This document shows positions 19,348-27,437 of a stretch of 64,000 nt of DNA, one piece after another. The notes under the pieces are model-generated. The model saw only the letters and a program-made list of their open reading frames with translations, was not told the DNA's origin and made no database searches. This DNA comes from Opitutus sp. Lineage in GTDB: Bacteria; Verrucomicrobiota; Verrucomicrobiia; Opitutales; Opitutaceae. The position numbers were made by a program, and so were the translations under genes. How positions within the stretch are numbered: the first letter of the stretch is position 1; each line of letters begins with the position of its first letter. Where the stretch lies: the NCBI GenBank assembly GCA_009695305.1, contig SIBG01000012.1:1-64000 (forward strand), written 5' to 3'.

Positions 19348-19944
19348 TCAGATGGTATCGGAAACTTTTTCGACGGCGACGCCGGCCGCGCACAGCGGAC
19401 ATTCCGCCGGCGTCCAGCAGCCGAAGGGCAGTTGCGCGATACCTTCGAGCGCAAGGTGGTGCGCGTTGGCGAAACGCGCCGCGGCCTCGCCGAACACGAA
19501 CAGCGCCCCGAGCGCGACCGGCCGCGCTCCGCAGGCCACGAGGTCTGCATAGGTGCCACGCGCCGCGGAGCCCGCGCTCACGGCGTCATCCACGATCGCA
19601 ACCGTGCGGCCGCGCACGGCTTCGCGGCGCAGCGCCGGGATGAGATACTTGACCGGAAAGAGCCCGGTGGCGTCGGTCGGCACCAAGCGCTCCGTGAAAA
19701 AATATTCGAGGTCCAGCTCGGCGGAAATCATCTCCGCCAGCTTCGCCCCGCCCGTCCGGGGCCCGCAGACGGCCTCGACGTGATGCGCGGCGAGACGCTT
19801 CGCCAGTTCCGCCACGAATGGCCGCAGTTGCTCGGGCCGCGCGAAAAGCGAATCGAGTTCGAACCACCGCTCGCTATGCAAGCCGGATTCCATCTGGAAA
19901 TGCCCCCGACGCCCCGCGAGCAGTTTGAGAAGTTCGTCTTGCAT
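19348..19944 (-). CDS. pyrE: Orotate phosphoribosyltransferase
   Basis: Pyrimidine pathway enzyme joining orotate and PRPP to give OMP. It has 198 residues, near the family norm. The PRPP-binding loop is TVAIVDDAVSAGSAARGTYADL. SGLHSERWFELD matches the family's N-terminal SGxHSxxYFd element, and GPRTGGAKLAEMI the next block. It is monocistronic on this evidence: the flanking genes are on the other strand or separated by a repeat-bearing gap. A generic purine/pyrimidine PRTase is the alternative, but the N-terminal motif favours PyrE. Confidence 0.85.
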   Translation of the reverse strand: MQDELLKLLAGRRGHFQMESGLHSERWFELDSLFARPEQLRPFVAELAKRLAAHHVEAVCGPRTGGAKLAEMISAELDLEYFFTERLVPTDATGLFPVKYLIPALRREAVRGRTVAIVDDAVSAGSAARGTYADLVACGARPVALGALFVFGEAAARFANAHHLALEGIAQLPFGCWTPAECPLCAAGVAVEKVSDTI

Positions 19945-20089
19945 CGGAAACTCAACCTCAATGAATCCCCGGATCGTGGGAACGCTAATCTGCGCTGATG
20001 AGGATCAAGCCCGTGCCGTTTTTCCTAAGCCAACGGAGAAAACGAAAACCAGCGCCGCGCCGCCTCAACCGAACAACAAGCCAATGCAC

Positions 20090-20170
20090 TTTACCGCGGA
20101 TTTCGCGGAATGAGCGGATCGCCGCAGGTTTTCCTGTTTTATCCGCAATATCGGCGTTATCCGCGGTAAA
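20090..20170. repeat. CCGCGGAT-type dispersed inverted repeat
   Basis: TTTACCGCGGAT at 20090-20101 pairs perfectly with ATCCGCGGTAAA at 20159-20170. The interior has several degenerate CGCGGA/ATCCGC units. It lies in the gap between pyrE and the esterase gene and resembles intergenic repeat families seen in many high-GC genomes. Confidence 0.55.
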
Positions 20171-20195
20171 AAATCTCGGCCCGATCGGCGTCCCG

Positions 20196-21140
20196 TTAAT
20201 TCCGGGGCGCGGGATTTTCGCTTACGTATTTCGCATCGGCTGTCGCCACGGCCCGGCCCTGCTCGGACAGCAGCGGGAGAAACGGGTTTTTCGGAAATGC
20301 TTTCAGCCCGGAAACGATCGCGGCGGCGACGTAATCCGCACCGGGCAGGTAGGTGTGGTTGTGGTCGCTATAGAATCGATCGACTTTTTCGCGGCCCAAC
20401 TGCTCGTAGCGATCGGCGCAGAGGTTCGTCAGGTCGAGCACCGGGAGGTGAAGCTTCCCGCCGAGTTCCTTGGTCCACTGGGTGAATTTGCCGTTCGCGG
20501 TGCCGCGCTCGATCCGGTCTTCCTTCGGGTCGTAGTCGGCGGGCAGCGGCTCGGTCGGCGTGGCATCGAGAAAATTCGCCTTGGGATTCGTCCACCGGTT
20601 GCGCGTCGTGACCGTGAGAAGATAAACGTGCGCACCCTGCTCCCGCGCGGCGGTGGCCATCGCGCGCAAATACCAGCCGTAAGTGTGGGCGGTTTCGGCG
20701 CTGCCGTCGGATCGCTCGAGTTCGACCGTCTCGTCACCGAGACCGGGAAGGGAGCCGCGGTCACTCACACTGCGTGGCGGGCCGCCGTCGTTGATGCCGA
20801 AAACCAGCAGCACGAAATCGCCCGCGTTGATTTTGGGCCGGACACTCGGCCAGTCGCCGGGAAGGTTGTAATAGGTGCGGCTCGATTGGCCGGCGTGAGC
20901 GACATTGGCGACGGTCACTTTGGTTGGAGCGAAATAATCAGCGAGCGGGGTGCCCCAGCCGACGCATGGCTCACCGTTCCTGCCTTTGGCGGTGTTGCGG
21001 GCGGTGGAGTCACCGCAGACGAAAATCGTCGGTCTGGCGGTGGCGGTCTCAGCGGCAACGAGCGGGCCGGGACCAAGGAAACCTGCACAGACCATCAGCG
21101 TTTTCAGAACGGAGCGGCGGCGATGACTCCATCGGTTCAT
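20196..21140 (-). CDS. Secreted SGNH/GDSL hydrolase, rhamnogalacturonan acetylesterase-like
   Basis: 314 residues from ATG 21140, with a basic N-terminus (NRWSHRRRSVLKTLMV) and hydrophobic signal, so exported. SGNH block I is IFVCGDSTARN (Ser nucleophile), block II NVAHAGQSSRTY, block III LLVFGINDGG, and block V carries Asp and His in FYSDHNHTYLPGAD. This set matches the rhamnogalacturonan acetylesterase (RhgT) branch, enzymes that remove acetyl groups from pectin side-chain regions. The upstream in-frame stretch to 21224 overlaps the neighbouring gene and looks non-coding. Confidence 0.82.
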   Translation of the reverse strand: MNRWSHRRRSVLKTLMVCAGFLGPGPLVAAETATARPTIFVCGDSTARNTAKGRNGEPCVGWGTPLADYFAPTKVTVANVAHAGQSSRTYYNLPGDWPSVRPKINAGDFVLLVFGINDGGPPRSVSDRGSLPGLGDETVELERSDGSAETAHTYGWYLRAMATAAREQGAHVYLLTVTTRNRWTNPKANFLDATPTEPLPADYDPKEDRIERGTANGKFTQWTKELGGKLHLPVLDLTNLCADRYEQLGREKVDRFYSDHNHTYLPGADYVAAAIVSGLKAFPKNPFLPLLSEQGRAVATADAKYVSENPAPRN

Positions 21141-21175
21141 GGGGAGATCAAGGCCTGCTGCGCGTCGGCCCAGCG

Positions 21176-21514
21176 TCAGTAGCGGCCCATCACGCCGTAG
21201 AAAATAAACCACAGCAGCCCGCACAAGAGCGCCACGCCGGTCAGCGCGAGCCGCAGGATGACCAGGACATCCGAGTCCGTCAGCAGCTTGAACGACAAAA
21301 AAAGAATACTCGCACTACCGACGCCAGCGGTAAGCAGGTAGTCCCGGGTGCGACGGCTGACCGCCGGCAATTCCCTCGGTCCGGAGGATTTCGCTCCATG
21401 CTTCCGGAGTTCGTGCAACAATTCGGCATTCGACGGGAGCCGGTCTGGCAAATTGACCGGCGGGGCCGACTCGGCCGGCTTCGGCGGGGAGGGACGGAAT
21501 GTGAATTTGGCCAT
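21176..21514 (-). CDS. Small two-helix membrane protein, unknown
   Basis: 112 residues from ATG 21514. The N-terminal half is Pro- and charge-rich and cytosolic in character. The C-terminal half has two hydrophobic helices (YLLTAGVGSASILFLSFKLL and VLVILRLALTGVALLCGLLW), so it is a small inner-membrane protein. I recognise no family. It lies 35 bases upstream of the esterase gene on the same strand and may be co-transcribed. Confidence 0.55.
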   Translation of the reverse strand: MAKFTFRPSPPKPAESAPPVNLPDRLPSNAELLHELRKHGAKSSGPRELPAVSRRTRDYLLTAGVGSASILFLSFKLLTDSDVLVILRLALTGVALLCGLLWFIFYGVMGRY

Positions 21515-21594
21515 GGCGAAACGGCTGCGAGGCACGGTTGAGCAGAACTCATTTGTGCAGGCTGTCCAGCTTTCCGCTCGTTTGCCCGAACGGT

Positions 21595-21651
21595 CCCGCC
21601 GCTCACGCGGCGGGCTGCTTTCCGGTCGTAGCCCGGCCCGTGAGGGTCGGG
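21595..21651 (+). repeat. Tandem hairpins with GTAG: REP element
   Basis: A perfect 8-bp stem with a 4-base loop (21595-21602 with 21607-21614) is followed by GTAG at 21628-21631. That leads directly into a second hairpin, CCCGGCCC / GGGTCGGG with loop GTGA (one G-T pair). The two-hairpin arrangement with one GTAG recurs at 32282-32327 and 56569-56615. Confidence 0.6.
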
Positions 21652-21692
21652 ATCAAGCTGAGAAAGCGCGTTATTCGACTTCGCGCGCCTCC

Positions 21693-21935
21693 CTAACCCT
21701 GAGACGGTCCCTTCGCCGCATAATAGGGCAGCAGCTGCTTGAGGTGACCCTGCACGATCGCGGCGATGGTCTCCGCGGGCAGCGCGCCTTTGTGGAGTTC
21801 GAAGATCGAGACGAGCAGGGCGAGTTCGATATCCGTCTTTTTGGGGCTCGTGACCTTCATCGCCACGAGGATTTCCAGCGCCTTCTTTTCGGCCATTTTG
21901 TAGTCGCGGAAATTTTCTTCGGTCGGCGTCGCCAT
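21693..21935 (-). CDS. Small conserved-looking hypothetical protein
   Basis: 80 residues from ATG 21935, soluble and highly charged, mostly helical (DYKMAEKKALEILVAMKV, ELALLVSIFELHKG, IAAIVQGHLKQLLPYY). No family recognised. The codon pattern and protein-like composition support it as real. The upstream in-frame extension crosses the repeat at 22057 and is not protein-like. Confidence 0.5.
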   Translation of the reverse strand: MATPTEENFRDYKMAEKKALEILVAMKVTSPKKTDIELALLVSIFELHKGALPAETIAAIVQGHLKQLLPYYAAKGPSQG

Positions 21936-22056
21936 GGTTTCAATCGGTCCCGCAATCCGCGTCGCCGTCAAGCATCCAGTGCCCAAGCGTAAATCAGGCC
22001 GTCTAGACTCGCCGGTGCCCCTCCCGAGGTTCGCCCAGACTGGCGGTGGTATTGCT

Positions 22057-22124
22057 GGAGGAGCGGCTTTACGCCGCGATGGAATGGCGCGGCCCTGAGC
22101 ATCGCGGTCTAAAGCCGCTCCTCC
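22057..22124. repeat. Inverted pair of GGAG-type hairpins
   Basis: GGAGGAGCGGCTTTA at 22057-22071 is the exact reverse complement of 22110-22124, and the inner parts (CCGCGAT / ATCGCGG) also pair, giving arms of about 24 bases with two mismatches. Each arm can fold alone (GCGGC...GCCGC). GGAG replaces GTAG at the outer ends, a variant known for REP elements. Confidence 0.55.
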
Positions 22125-22201
22125 TGTGTTCAAATCGAACCACAACCCGCGCCAGCCGAATTGACGCGGCTCCAGTTTCCCGTCTGAACCCCGGTCGTCG
22201 C

Positions 22202-22758
22202 ATGCCCCACTACATCGCCTTTCTTCGCGGGATAAATTTCGGCAACCGCCGGATCAAGATGGACGACCTGCGCGCGCGCTTCGAGGAGATGAAATTCGCC
22301 GATGTCACCACCTTCATCGCGAGCGGCAATGTGATTTTCACCAGCAAGCAAAAAGATTCGCGCAAACTGGAGCGGCAGATTCAGGATCACCTGCACCAGT
22401 CGCTCGGCTACGGTGTCGATACCTTTGTCCGAACGTGGCCGAAGTGGCGGCGGTCGCCGCCTTCCGCCCGTTCGCCAAGGTTGATCTCGAAAGTCCGGGA
22501 AACACCTTGTATGCGGGATTTCTAAAGGAAGCCCTCGGCGCTCAGCAGGCCCGCCAGTTCCTCGCCTGCCGGACCGACGTGGATGAATTCCGCGTAGACG
22601 GCCGCGAGTATTACTGGCTCTGCCGGGCAAAAAAATTCAACGAGTCGAAAGCCTGGACCTCGCCGCAAATGAAAGCCGTCAAACTTCCCACGTCCTCGAT
22701 GCGCAACCTCACCACCATCCGGAGACTCGCGGCGCTCGATCCGGCACCGGCTGCCTAG
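22202..22758 (+). pseudogene. DUF1697 family gene broken by a one-base frameshift
   Basis: The first frame from ATG 22202 reads MPHYIAFLRGINFGNRRIKM then FADVTTFIASGNVIFTS, the hallmark of DUF1697. Near base 22433 the frame is lost. The continuation (LAEVAAVAAFRPFAKVDLESPGNTLYAGFL ... SMRNLTTIRRLAAL, also DUF1697-like) is in the next frame up to 22758. Total length is consistent with one missing base. Either a recent pseudogene or a sequencing error; all other family landmarks are present. Confidence 0.75.
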
Positions 22759-22776
22759 AGTAACGAGCTCGCTTTC

Positions 22777-23028
22777 CTATTTTTTAGACAAAAGACCGGC
22801 GAGCACGTCTGGCTGGATCTCGCCTTTCACGGCGTGCAGATGGTGCAGGACACCCATTCGGTCGTCCGCGTTCGCGGTCGAAATATCCAGCATCCAGTCC
22901 TCGGTCTTGGCCGCGGCCACGATGACTTCGTCGGCCCAGGCGATCACCTCGGCCGCGGTCACCCGGCCCTCGGTGAGGCCCCGGATAAAATACTCAGCCA
23001 TGGTGCGGTGGTTCGGAGGTGTTTCCAT
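22777..23028 (-). CDS. Small hypothetical protein
   Basis: 83 residues, soluble and acidic, helical throughout (MAEYFIRGLTEGRVTAAEVIAWADEVI, then a segment with MLDISTAN). It has no signal peptide or membrane segment. I do not recognise a family. Its length, ATG start and composition look genuine. It is convergent with the broken DUF1697 gene, 18 bases away. Confidence 0.5.
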   Translation of the reverse strand: METPPNHRTMAEYFIRGLTEGRVTAAEVIAWADEVIVAAAKTEDWMLDISTANADDRMGVLHHLHAVKGEIQPDVLAGLLSKK

Positions 23029-23215
23029 AATTTTTGCCCGATCAGGCAGGCGAAATTAATTTCAGGAAAAAAAATGGCGGAGTCGAGTGCCGAGCACCGG
23101 GTTGATCTCCGGTCGATTGCTCTCGACGGGCGGCCCGGAGCGTGAACTGAGGGACGTTGAGGTTTCACGCCTGCCCTGCGCTCACGCCCAGAGCTACGCC
23201 AGATGGCGGATCGCG

Positions 23216-24142
23216 CTAGCGTTGGTTCCGTGGATGAAACTTCGCGTGCTGATCCAGCAGGCGGCTGGGTTCGACGGCGGTGTAGATTTGGGTCGTGGAG
23301 ATACTCGCGTGGCCGAGCATCTCCTGAATCGCGCGGAGATCAGCGCCTCCCGCGAGGAGATGCGTCGCGAAGGAGTGACGCAGGCCGTGGGGCTTCACGT
23401 TTTTCGTGAGCCCCGCGCGCTTCGCGTATTTTTTTACGAGCAGCCAGAGCATCACCCGCGAAAGCGCGGCGCCGCGATTGTTCAGAAAAAGCTGGCTGCC
23501 GGTTTTCGGTTTCACGAGGTGCGGGCGACCGGCCGCGAGGTAGGTGGCGAGCGCATCGCAGGCGCGGCCGCCGACGGGCACGATGCGTTCCTTGGCGCCC
23601 TTGCCGAAAACGCGGATAAACCCGTTTTCCAAATCGATCTGCTGAAGGCTGAGCGCGGCGAGTTCGGACACGCGCAGGCCGCTCGAATAAAACAGTTCGA
23701 GTAGCGCGCGATCGCGCAGCGCGCGTGGGTCGCCGCCGGTGGGGGCGGCCAGCAGGCGCGCGACCTCGGCGGCGGACAGCGTGCCGGGGATTTTACGGAC
23801 GAGTTTCGGCCCGGCCAGGAGCGCAGTGAAATCGTCTTCGCGGAATTTTTCGCGCACCAGGAAGCGTGCGAGCATCCGCAGCGCCGTGAGTTTGCGGGCG
23901 AGGCTCGCCACCGCATAACGCTCGCGGCTGAGCGAGTGCACCCACTCGCCCGCCTGCGCGGCGGTCACGGCGCGCCAATCGGCGGCACCGCGACGGGCGA
24001 GAAATCGCGCCGCTTGGTCGAGATCGCGCGTGTAGGCGGCGATGGTGTTTTTCGAAAGGCCGCGCTCCAGACCAATGAAACCAAGGAAGGCTTCGATGTC
24101 GTTGGCGAAGGCGGCCGGTGCCTGACTGTGTTCAACCCGCAT
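23216..24142 (-). CDS. xerD: Tyrosine recombinase XerD/XerC
   Basis: Site-specific recombinase of 308 residues resolving chromosome dimers at dif. The N-terminal SAM-like DNA-binding domain (about 10-105) is followed by the catalytic domain with all six residues visible: Arg157 (SGLRVSEL), Lys182, His252 and Arg255 (HGLRHSFATH), His278 (LGHASISTTQIYT) and the nucleophile Tyr287. Size and motifs fit a housekeeping Xer protein rather than a phage integrase, and no attachment site or phage genes are nearby. XerC versus XerD cannot be decided from one gene; XerD is slightly favoured. Confidence 0.88.
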   Translation of the reverse strand: MRVEHSQAPAAFANDIEAFLGFIGLERGLSKNTIAAYTRDLDQAARFLARRGAADWRAVTAAQAGEWVHSLSRERYAVASLARKLTALRMLARFLVREKFREDDFTALLAGPKLVRKIPGTLSAAEVARLLAAPTGGDPRALRDRALLELFYSSGLRVSELAALSLQQIDLENGFIRVFGKGAKERIVPVGGRACDALATYLAAGRPHLVKPKTGSQLFLNNRGAALSRVMLWLLVKKYAKRAGLTKNVKPHGLRHSFATHLLAGGADLRAIQEMLGHASISTTQIYTAVEPSRLLDQHAKFHPRNQR

Positions 24143-24161
24143 GGCAGAGGCCTCATTTTGC

Positions 24162-24246
24162 TGTCATTCTAAGCGTAGTGAAGAGTCCAACGGGAGGTCC
24201 GGCAGCATGCGTCGCACTGGAATCTTCGCTGGCGCTCAGAAAGACA
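24162..24246. repeat. TGTCATTCT...TCC dispersed inverted repeat
   Basis: The left arm at 24162-24188 (TGTCATTCTAAGCGTAGTGA, then AGAGTCC) is complementary, with mismatches, to 24219-24246 (GGAATCTTCGCTGGCGCTCA, then GAAAGACA). The pair encloses 30 bases. The same consensus recurs at 41786-41885 and, in pieces, at 30563, 36139 and 60645. Confidence 0.55.
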
Positions 24247-24274
24247 ACGCTTGGGCGCGCGTCCCCCTCCACGC

Positions 24275-24544
24275 TCAATACTGCCGGCGGCGCGGCGGCG
24301 GGACGTAGTTGGAGTTCGTCTCCTTCATCCGGAAAATAATCCGCGCCTTGTCGAGGTCGTAGGGGCTCATCTCCATCTTCACCGTGTCGCCCGCGGCGAT
24401 CTTGATGAAATTCTTCCGCAGCTTGCCGGAAATGTGCGCCAGCACGACGTGGCCGGTGGAATTCGACAACTGCACTTTGAACATCGTGCCGGGGAGCACG
24501 GCGACGACTTTGCCCTCCACTTCAATCGCGTTGCCGTCAGCCAT
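24275..24544 (-). CDS. infA: Translation initiation factor IF-1
   Basis: S1-fold OB protein of 89 residues that binds the A site of the 30S subunit during initiation. The diagnostic start is [21 protein letters not shown], followed by [22 protein letters not shown] and [16 protein letters not shown]. It has a longer basic tail (VPPPRRRQY) than the usual 72-residue form. It is not part of a ribosomal protein operon here. The ATG at 24544 agrees with the family start. Confidence 0.95.
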   Translation of the reverse strand: MADGNAIEVEGKVVAVLPGTMFKVQLSNSTGHVVLAHISGKLRKNFIKIAAGDTVKMEMSPYDLDKARIIFRMKETNSNYVPPPRRRQY

Positions 24545-24661
24545 GGGAAACGCGGAGTTGGTGCGCAGTGAGAAGCGTCATAGGTTGGGTCGTCAAAAGA
24601 AGCACTTGTAAGGCAGATTCGCCCCGCCTTAGTCAAGGTTTCCCTCGGAAAACCGCCGACC

Positions 24662-25189
24662 ATGCTCGACTCGCCTTCCCCGCCGCCACCCTGCCCTTTC
24701 GAGAAACGCTTCCCGTCGCAGCTCGGGCGCGACGACGCGTTTTTCATGAGCCTGGCCTATAATCAGGCCATCGACGCGTGGCGGACGGACGAAGTGCCGA
24801 TCGGCGCAGTCATCGAAATCGGCGGCGAAATCGTCGGCGCGGCGCACAACACCGTCGAGGGCGCGAAGGATCCGACCGCGCATGCCGAAATGCTCGCGCT
24901 CACCCAGGCGGCCGCGAAGCTCGGTGACTGGCGGCTCGCCGGCGCGACGGTTTATGTAACGAAAGAACCGTGCCCGATGTGCTCGGGCGCGATGCTGATG
25001 GCGCGCGTGAAACGCGTGTGCTTCGCCGTGCCGGACCCGAAGATGGGCTGCCTCGGCGGCGCGACCAATCTCAATGACCTGCCGCGCGTGAACCACCACG
25101 TCGAGCTGACCGCCGGCGGCGTGCTCGAGAACGAATGCCGCGAGATGTTGCAGACGTTTTTCCGGCTGAAGCGACAGGGAGACGAATAG
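24662..25189 (+). CDS. tadA: tRNA-specific adenosine deaminase
   Basis: Zinc-dependent deaminase converting adenosine 34 to inosine in tRNA-Arg(ACG). Zinc-site motifs are THAEM (His74, with the catalytic Glu76) and PCPMCSGA (Cys104, Cys107). The 175-residue length is a little above normal because of an N-terminal Pro-rich extension. The ATG at 24662 was chosen; ATG 24746 (MSLAYNQAI) is closer to the common family start. It lies alone, divergent from infA. Confidence 0.88.
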   Translation: MLDSPSPPPPCPFEKRFPSQLGRDDAFFMSLAYNQAIDAWRTDEVPIGAVIEIGGEIVGAAHNTVEGAKDPTAHAEMLALTQAAAKLGDWRLAGATVYVTKEPCPMCSGAMLMARVKRVCFAVPDPKMGCLGGATNLNDLPRVNHHVELTAGGVLENECREMLQTFFRLKRQGDE

Positions 25190-25360
25190 GCAGGGCGCCT
25201 TGTCCTCAATGCGCCGTTCGCATGCTCGCGCCAGCGCGGCGGGTTAAGGAAACCCCGCCCTCCGCAAGTCGCATCGAAAAGTTGACGCCCGGGTGCGGCA
25301 GTGCATTGGTTACAGCTCGTCTCTGCGTTTTCCACCCATCCGAAATTAAAACTCACTCCC

Positions 25361-25993
25361 ATGCCCTTCGAACTTCCGAAACTGCCCTACGCCCTCGACG
25401 CCCTCGTGCCGCACATCGACGCGAAGACGATGGAAATCCATCACGGTAAGCACCACCAGGCCTACATCACCAACGCCAACAATCTCCTCAAGGACCATCC
25501 CGCAGTGGCGGCACTCGATGTCAATGCGCTCATCGCTGATCTCAGCAAGGTGCCTGATGCGATCCGCGGCGGCGTGCGCAACAATGCCGGCGGCCACAGC
25601 AACCACTCGTTCTTCTGGACCATCATGGGCCCCGGCAAGGGCGGCGCGCCGAAGGGCACACTCGCCGCAGCGATCGAGGCGCAGCTCGGCGGCTTGGCCA
25701 AGTTCAAGGAAGATTTTGCGAAGGCCGGCGCCACGCGCTTCGGCTCCGGCTGGGCCTGGCTGATCGTGGGCCCGGACAAGAAACTCGCCGTCGGCTCGAC
25801 AGCGAATCAGGACAGCCCGCTGATGGGCAAGGCCGTCGCCGGCCTCGAGGGCAAACCCGTCCTCGCCCTCGATGTCTGGGAGCACGCTTACTATCTCAAC
25901 TACCAGAATCGCCGCCCGGATTACATCGCGGCGTTCTGGAACGTCGTCGACTGGGACGCCGCCGAGGCGAACTACGCCGCAGCAATGAAGTGA
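25361..25993 (+). CDS. sodB: Superoxide dismutase, Fe/Mn type
   Basis: Dismutates superoxide to oxygen and peroxide. 210 residues from ATG 25361. Metal ligands are His27 (HHGKHHQAY), His82 ([11 protein letters not shown]), Asp171 and His175 ([18 protein letters not shown]). No signal peptide, so cytoplasmic. The metal (Fe, Mn or either) cannot be settled by eye; the [10 protein letters not shown] and GSGWAWL pattern is often seen in manganese or cambialistic members. A terminator follows the gene. Confidence 0.93.
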   Translation: MPFELPKLPYALDALVPHIDAKTMEIHHGKHHQAYITNANNLLKDHPAVAALDVNALIADLSKVPDAIRGGVRNNAGGHSNHSFFWTIMGPGKGGAPKGTLAAAIEAQLGGLAKFKEDFAKAGATRFGSGWAWLIVGPDKKLAVGSTANQDSPLMGKAVAGLEGKPVLALDVWEHAYYLNYQNRRPDYIAAFWNVVDWDAAEANYAAAMK

Positions 25994-26010
25994 GCCTAGG
26001 GCAATGAATC

Positions 26011-26035
26011 GTAGGTGGCGCGCTGGCCGCGCCAC
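26011..26035 (+). repeat. GTAG-type REP hairpin
   Basis: GTAG at 26011-26014 leads into GTGGCGCG / CGCGCCAC (perfect 8-bp stem) with loop CTGGC. It lies 18 bases after the sod stop codon. No T-run follows; the actual terminator is further downstream. Confidence 0.6.
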
Positions 26036-26088
26036 GCCTGCTCGCCTCCGGCGAGTTTCGCGCCGAACCCGCACCCTGCAAAATTACG

Positions 26089-26117
26089 AAGCCGCACCAA
26101 CCTGGTGCGGCTTTTTT
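26089..26117 (+). terminator. Rho-independent terminator of sod
   Basis: An 11-bp perfect stem (26089-26099 with 26103-26113), a 3-base loop and a run of six T. It sits between convergent sod and the TolB-like gene and may also act on the other strand, though the T-run there is weak. Confidence 0.85.
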
Positions 26118-26134
26118 CGGAGGCAGGGCTCAGC

Positions 26135-27319
26135 TCACGGCGTCCACACACTCGCCTGCAGCGCGGATCCAAAACTCGCAGGTGAAATGCGGCGGCTCTG
26201 GCCGGTCTCGGTATCGAGGACGCAGAGCACGCTCGTGCTCCGGTCGCGCGCCGTGTAGACGAGGTGGCGGCCATCCGCGAGCCAGCTCGGTTCGATGCCG
26301 TCGAAGTCCGCCTTCGAGACGACTTCCGCCGACCCTTTCGCAAAATCGTAGCGGGCAATCTGGTATTGGCGACCAACGCGCACAGTGCAGGCGATGCGGT
26401 TGGGATTGCCGCGACTCCAATCTGGCTCGGCGTTGTAGCTGAAGCCCGTCGTCAGCCGCTGCGGTGAACCGCCCGCCGCTGCCATCGTGTAAAGTTGCGG
26501 ACCGGCCTCCATCGCGAACACCAGCCGCGCTCCATCCGGCGAGAAACACGGCGATGACTTCACCGCGTCGGAACGGGTCTTACGCGTGACCTGCCGGCCC
26601 TGGGCGTTGCTGACATAAATCTCCGGCGTGCCCTCGCCGCTGAGAACCATCGCGACCTGCTGGCCATTCGGGCTGAAGCGTGCGCCGCTGTTGGTGCCAC
26701 GAAAACTCACGAACGTCGTGTGCTGGGCGGTGGCGGGATCGATCGAAAAAATATCGGGAAACCCGGATTTGTAGAAGCTCGTGCACAACAGCCGAGAACC
26801 GTCAGGAGCCCAGCGCGGCGAGAGCATCAGGGCGCGGTCGCGCGTGATCTGCTTGATTTCGCCGAAGAACAGATCGGCGACATAGACTTCGGTCTTGCCG
26901 GTGCGGTCGCTGATGAAGGCGAGTTTCGCCGTGAAGAAACCGCGGAGACCCAGCTGGTTGGTTTTTTCGACCGCGACATCGGCGGCGCGCAGGAGCGCGT
27001 TGCGCAGGCTCGTGCCGGTGACCGTCTCCGATCCCACCGGCGCGGCCATCAATCCCTTGGTGATGTCGACGCGCACCTGGGTCGCGCCGGCGGGCGAAAA
27101 CCTGATGTCATAGGCGAAGTTGACTGCGACGAGCTTGTAGCGACCGTGCGCGCCGAACGCTTTTAGTGCCAGATCCTGCAGTTCGGGCGTGGCGGCGGAG
27201 ACCCGGATCGGGATGGTGTTCTTGTCGACGTTGATGGTGACCTCGCCGATGTTGCGCTGCGCGAAAGCGGGCGCGCTCACGAGGGCGACGAGCAGGAGGA
27301 GGCGGGAAAGATTTGGCAT
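26135..27319 (-). CDS. tolB: TolB-like periplasmic beta-propeller protein
   Basis: 394 residues from ATG 27319 with a clean signal peptide (PNLSRLLLLVALVSAPAFA, cleaved before QRN). The N-terminal part resembles the TolB amino-terminal domain (IPIRVSAATPELQDLALKAF). The rest is a six-bladed propeller with repeated WD40-like/PD40 units such as LSPRWAPDGSRLLCTSFYKSGFPDIF, SGARFSPNGQQVAMVLS and SSPCFSPDGARLVFAME. TolB works with Pal in the outer-membrane Tol system. Pal, TolA, TolQ and TolR are not in the window, so this could be a TolB-like paralogue. Confidence 0.75.
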   Translation of the reverse strand: MPNLSRLLLLVALVSAPAFAQRNIGEVTINVDKNTIPIRVSAATPELQDLALKAFGAHGRYKLVAVNFAYDIRFSPAGATQVRVDITKGLMAAPVGSETVTGTSLRNALLRAADVAVEKTNQLGLRGFFTAKLAFISDRTGKTEVYVADLFFGEIKQITRDRALMLSPRWAPDGSRLLCTSFYKSGFPDIFSIDPATAQHTTFVSFRGTNSGARFSPNGQQVAMVLSGEGTPEIYVSNAQGRQVTRKTRSDAVKSSPCFSPDGARLVFAMEAGPQLYTMAAAGGSPQRLTTGFSYNAEPDWSRGNPNRIACTVRVGRQYQIARYDFAKGSAEVVSKADFDGIEPSWLADGRHLVYTARDRSTSVLCVLDTETGQSRRISPASFGSALQASVWTP

Positions 27320-27437
27320 GGACGGAATGGTCGGGCGAAAGAATCGCGACATCGAAGGCATTTCTATTTGCGCGGGGGCGCGGCATAACAACCCTTAATT
27401 GCGCCCAATCTCATTTTCCTTTTTTCCCGCCCATCCT

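Noticed and set aside
23216-24142. Integrase of a genomic island
   Set aside because: Size and motifs fit housekeeping XerD; no tRNA attachment site, phage genes or direct repeats surround it.
25190-25300. Possible REP hairpin before sod (GGCGGGTT...AACCCCGCC)
   Set aside because: The stem needs a bulge and no GTAG flanks it; too weak to list as a feature.
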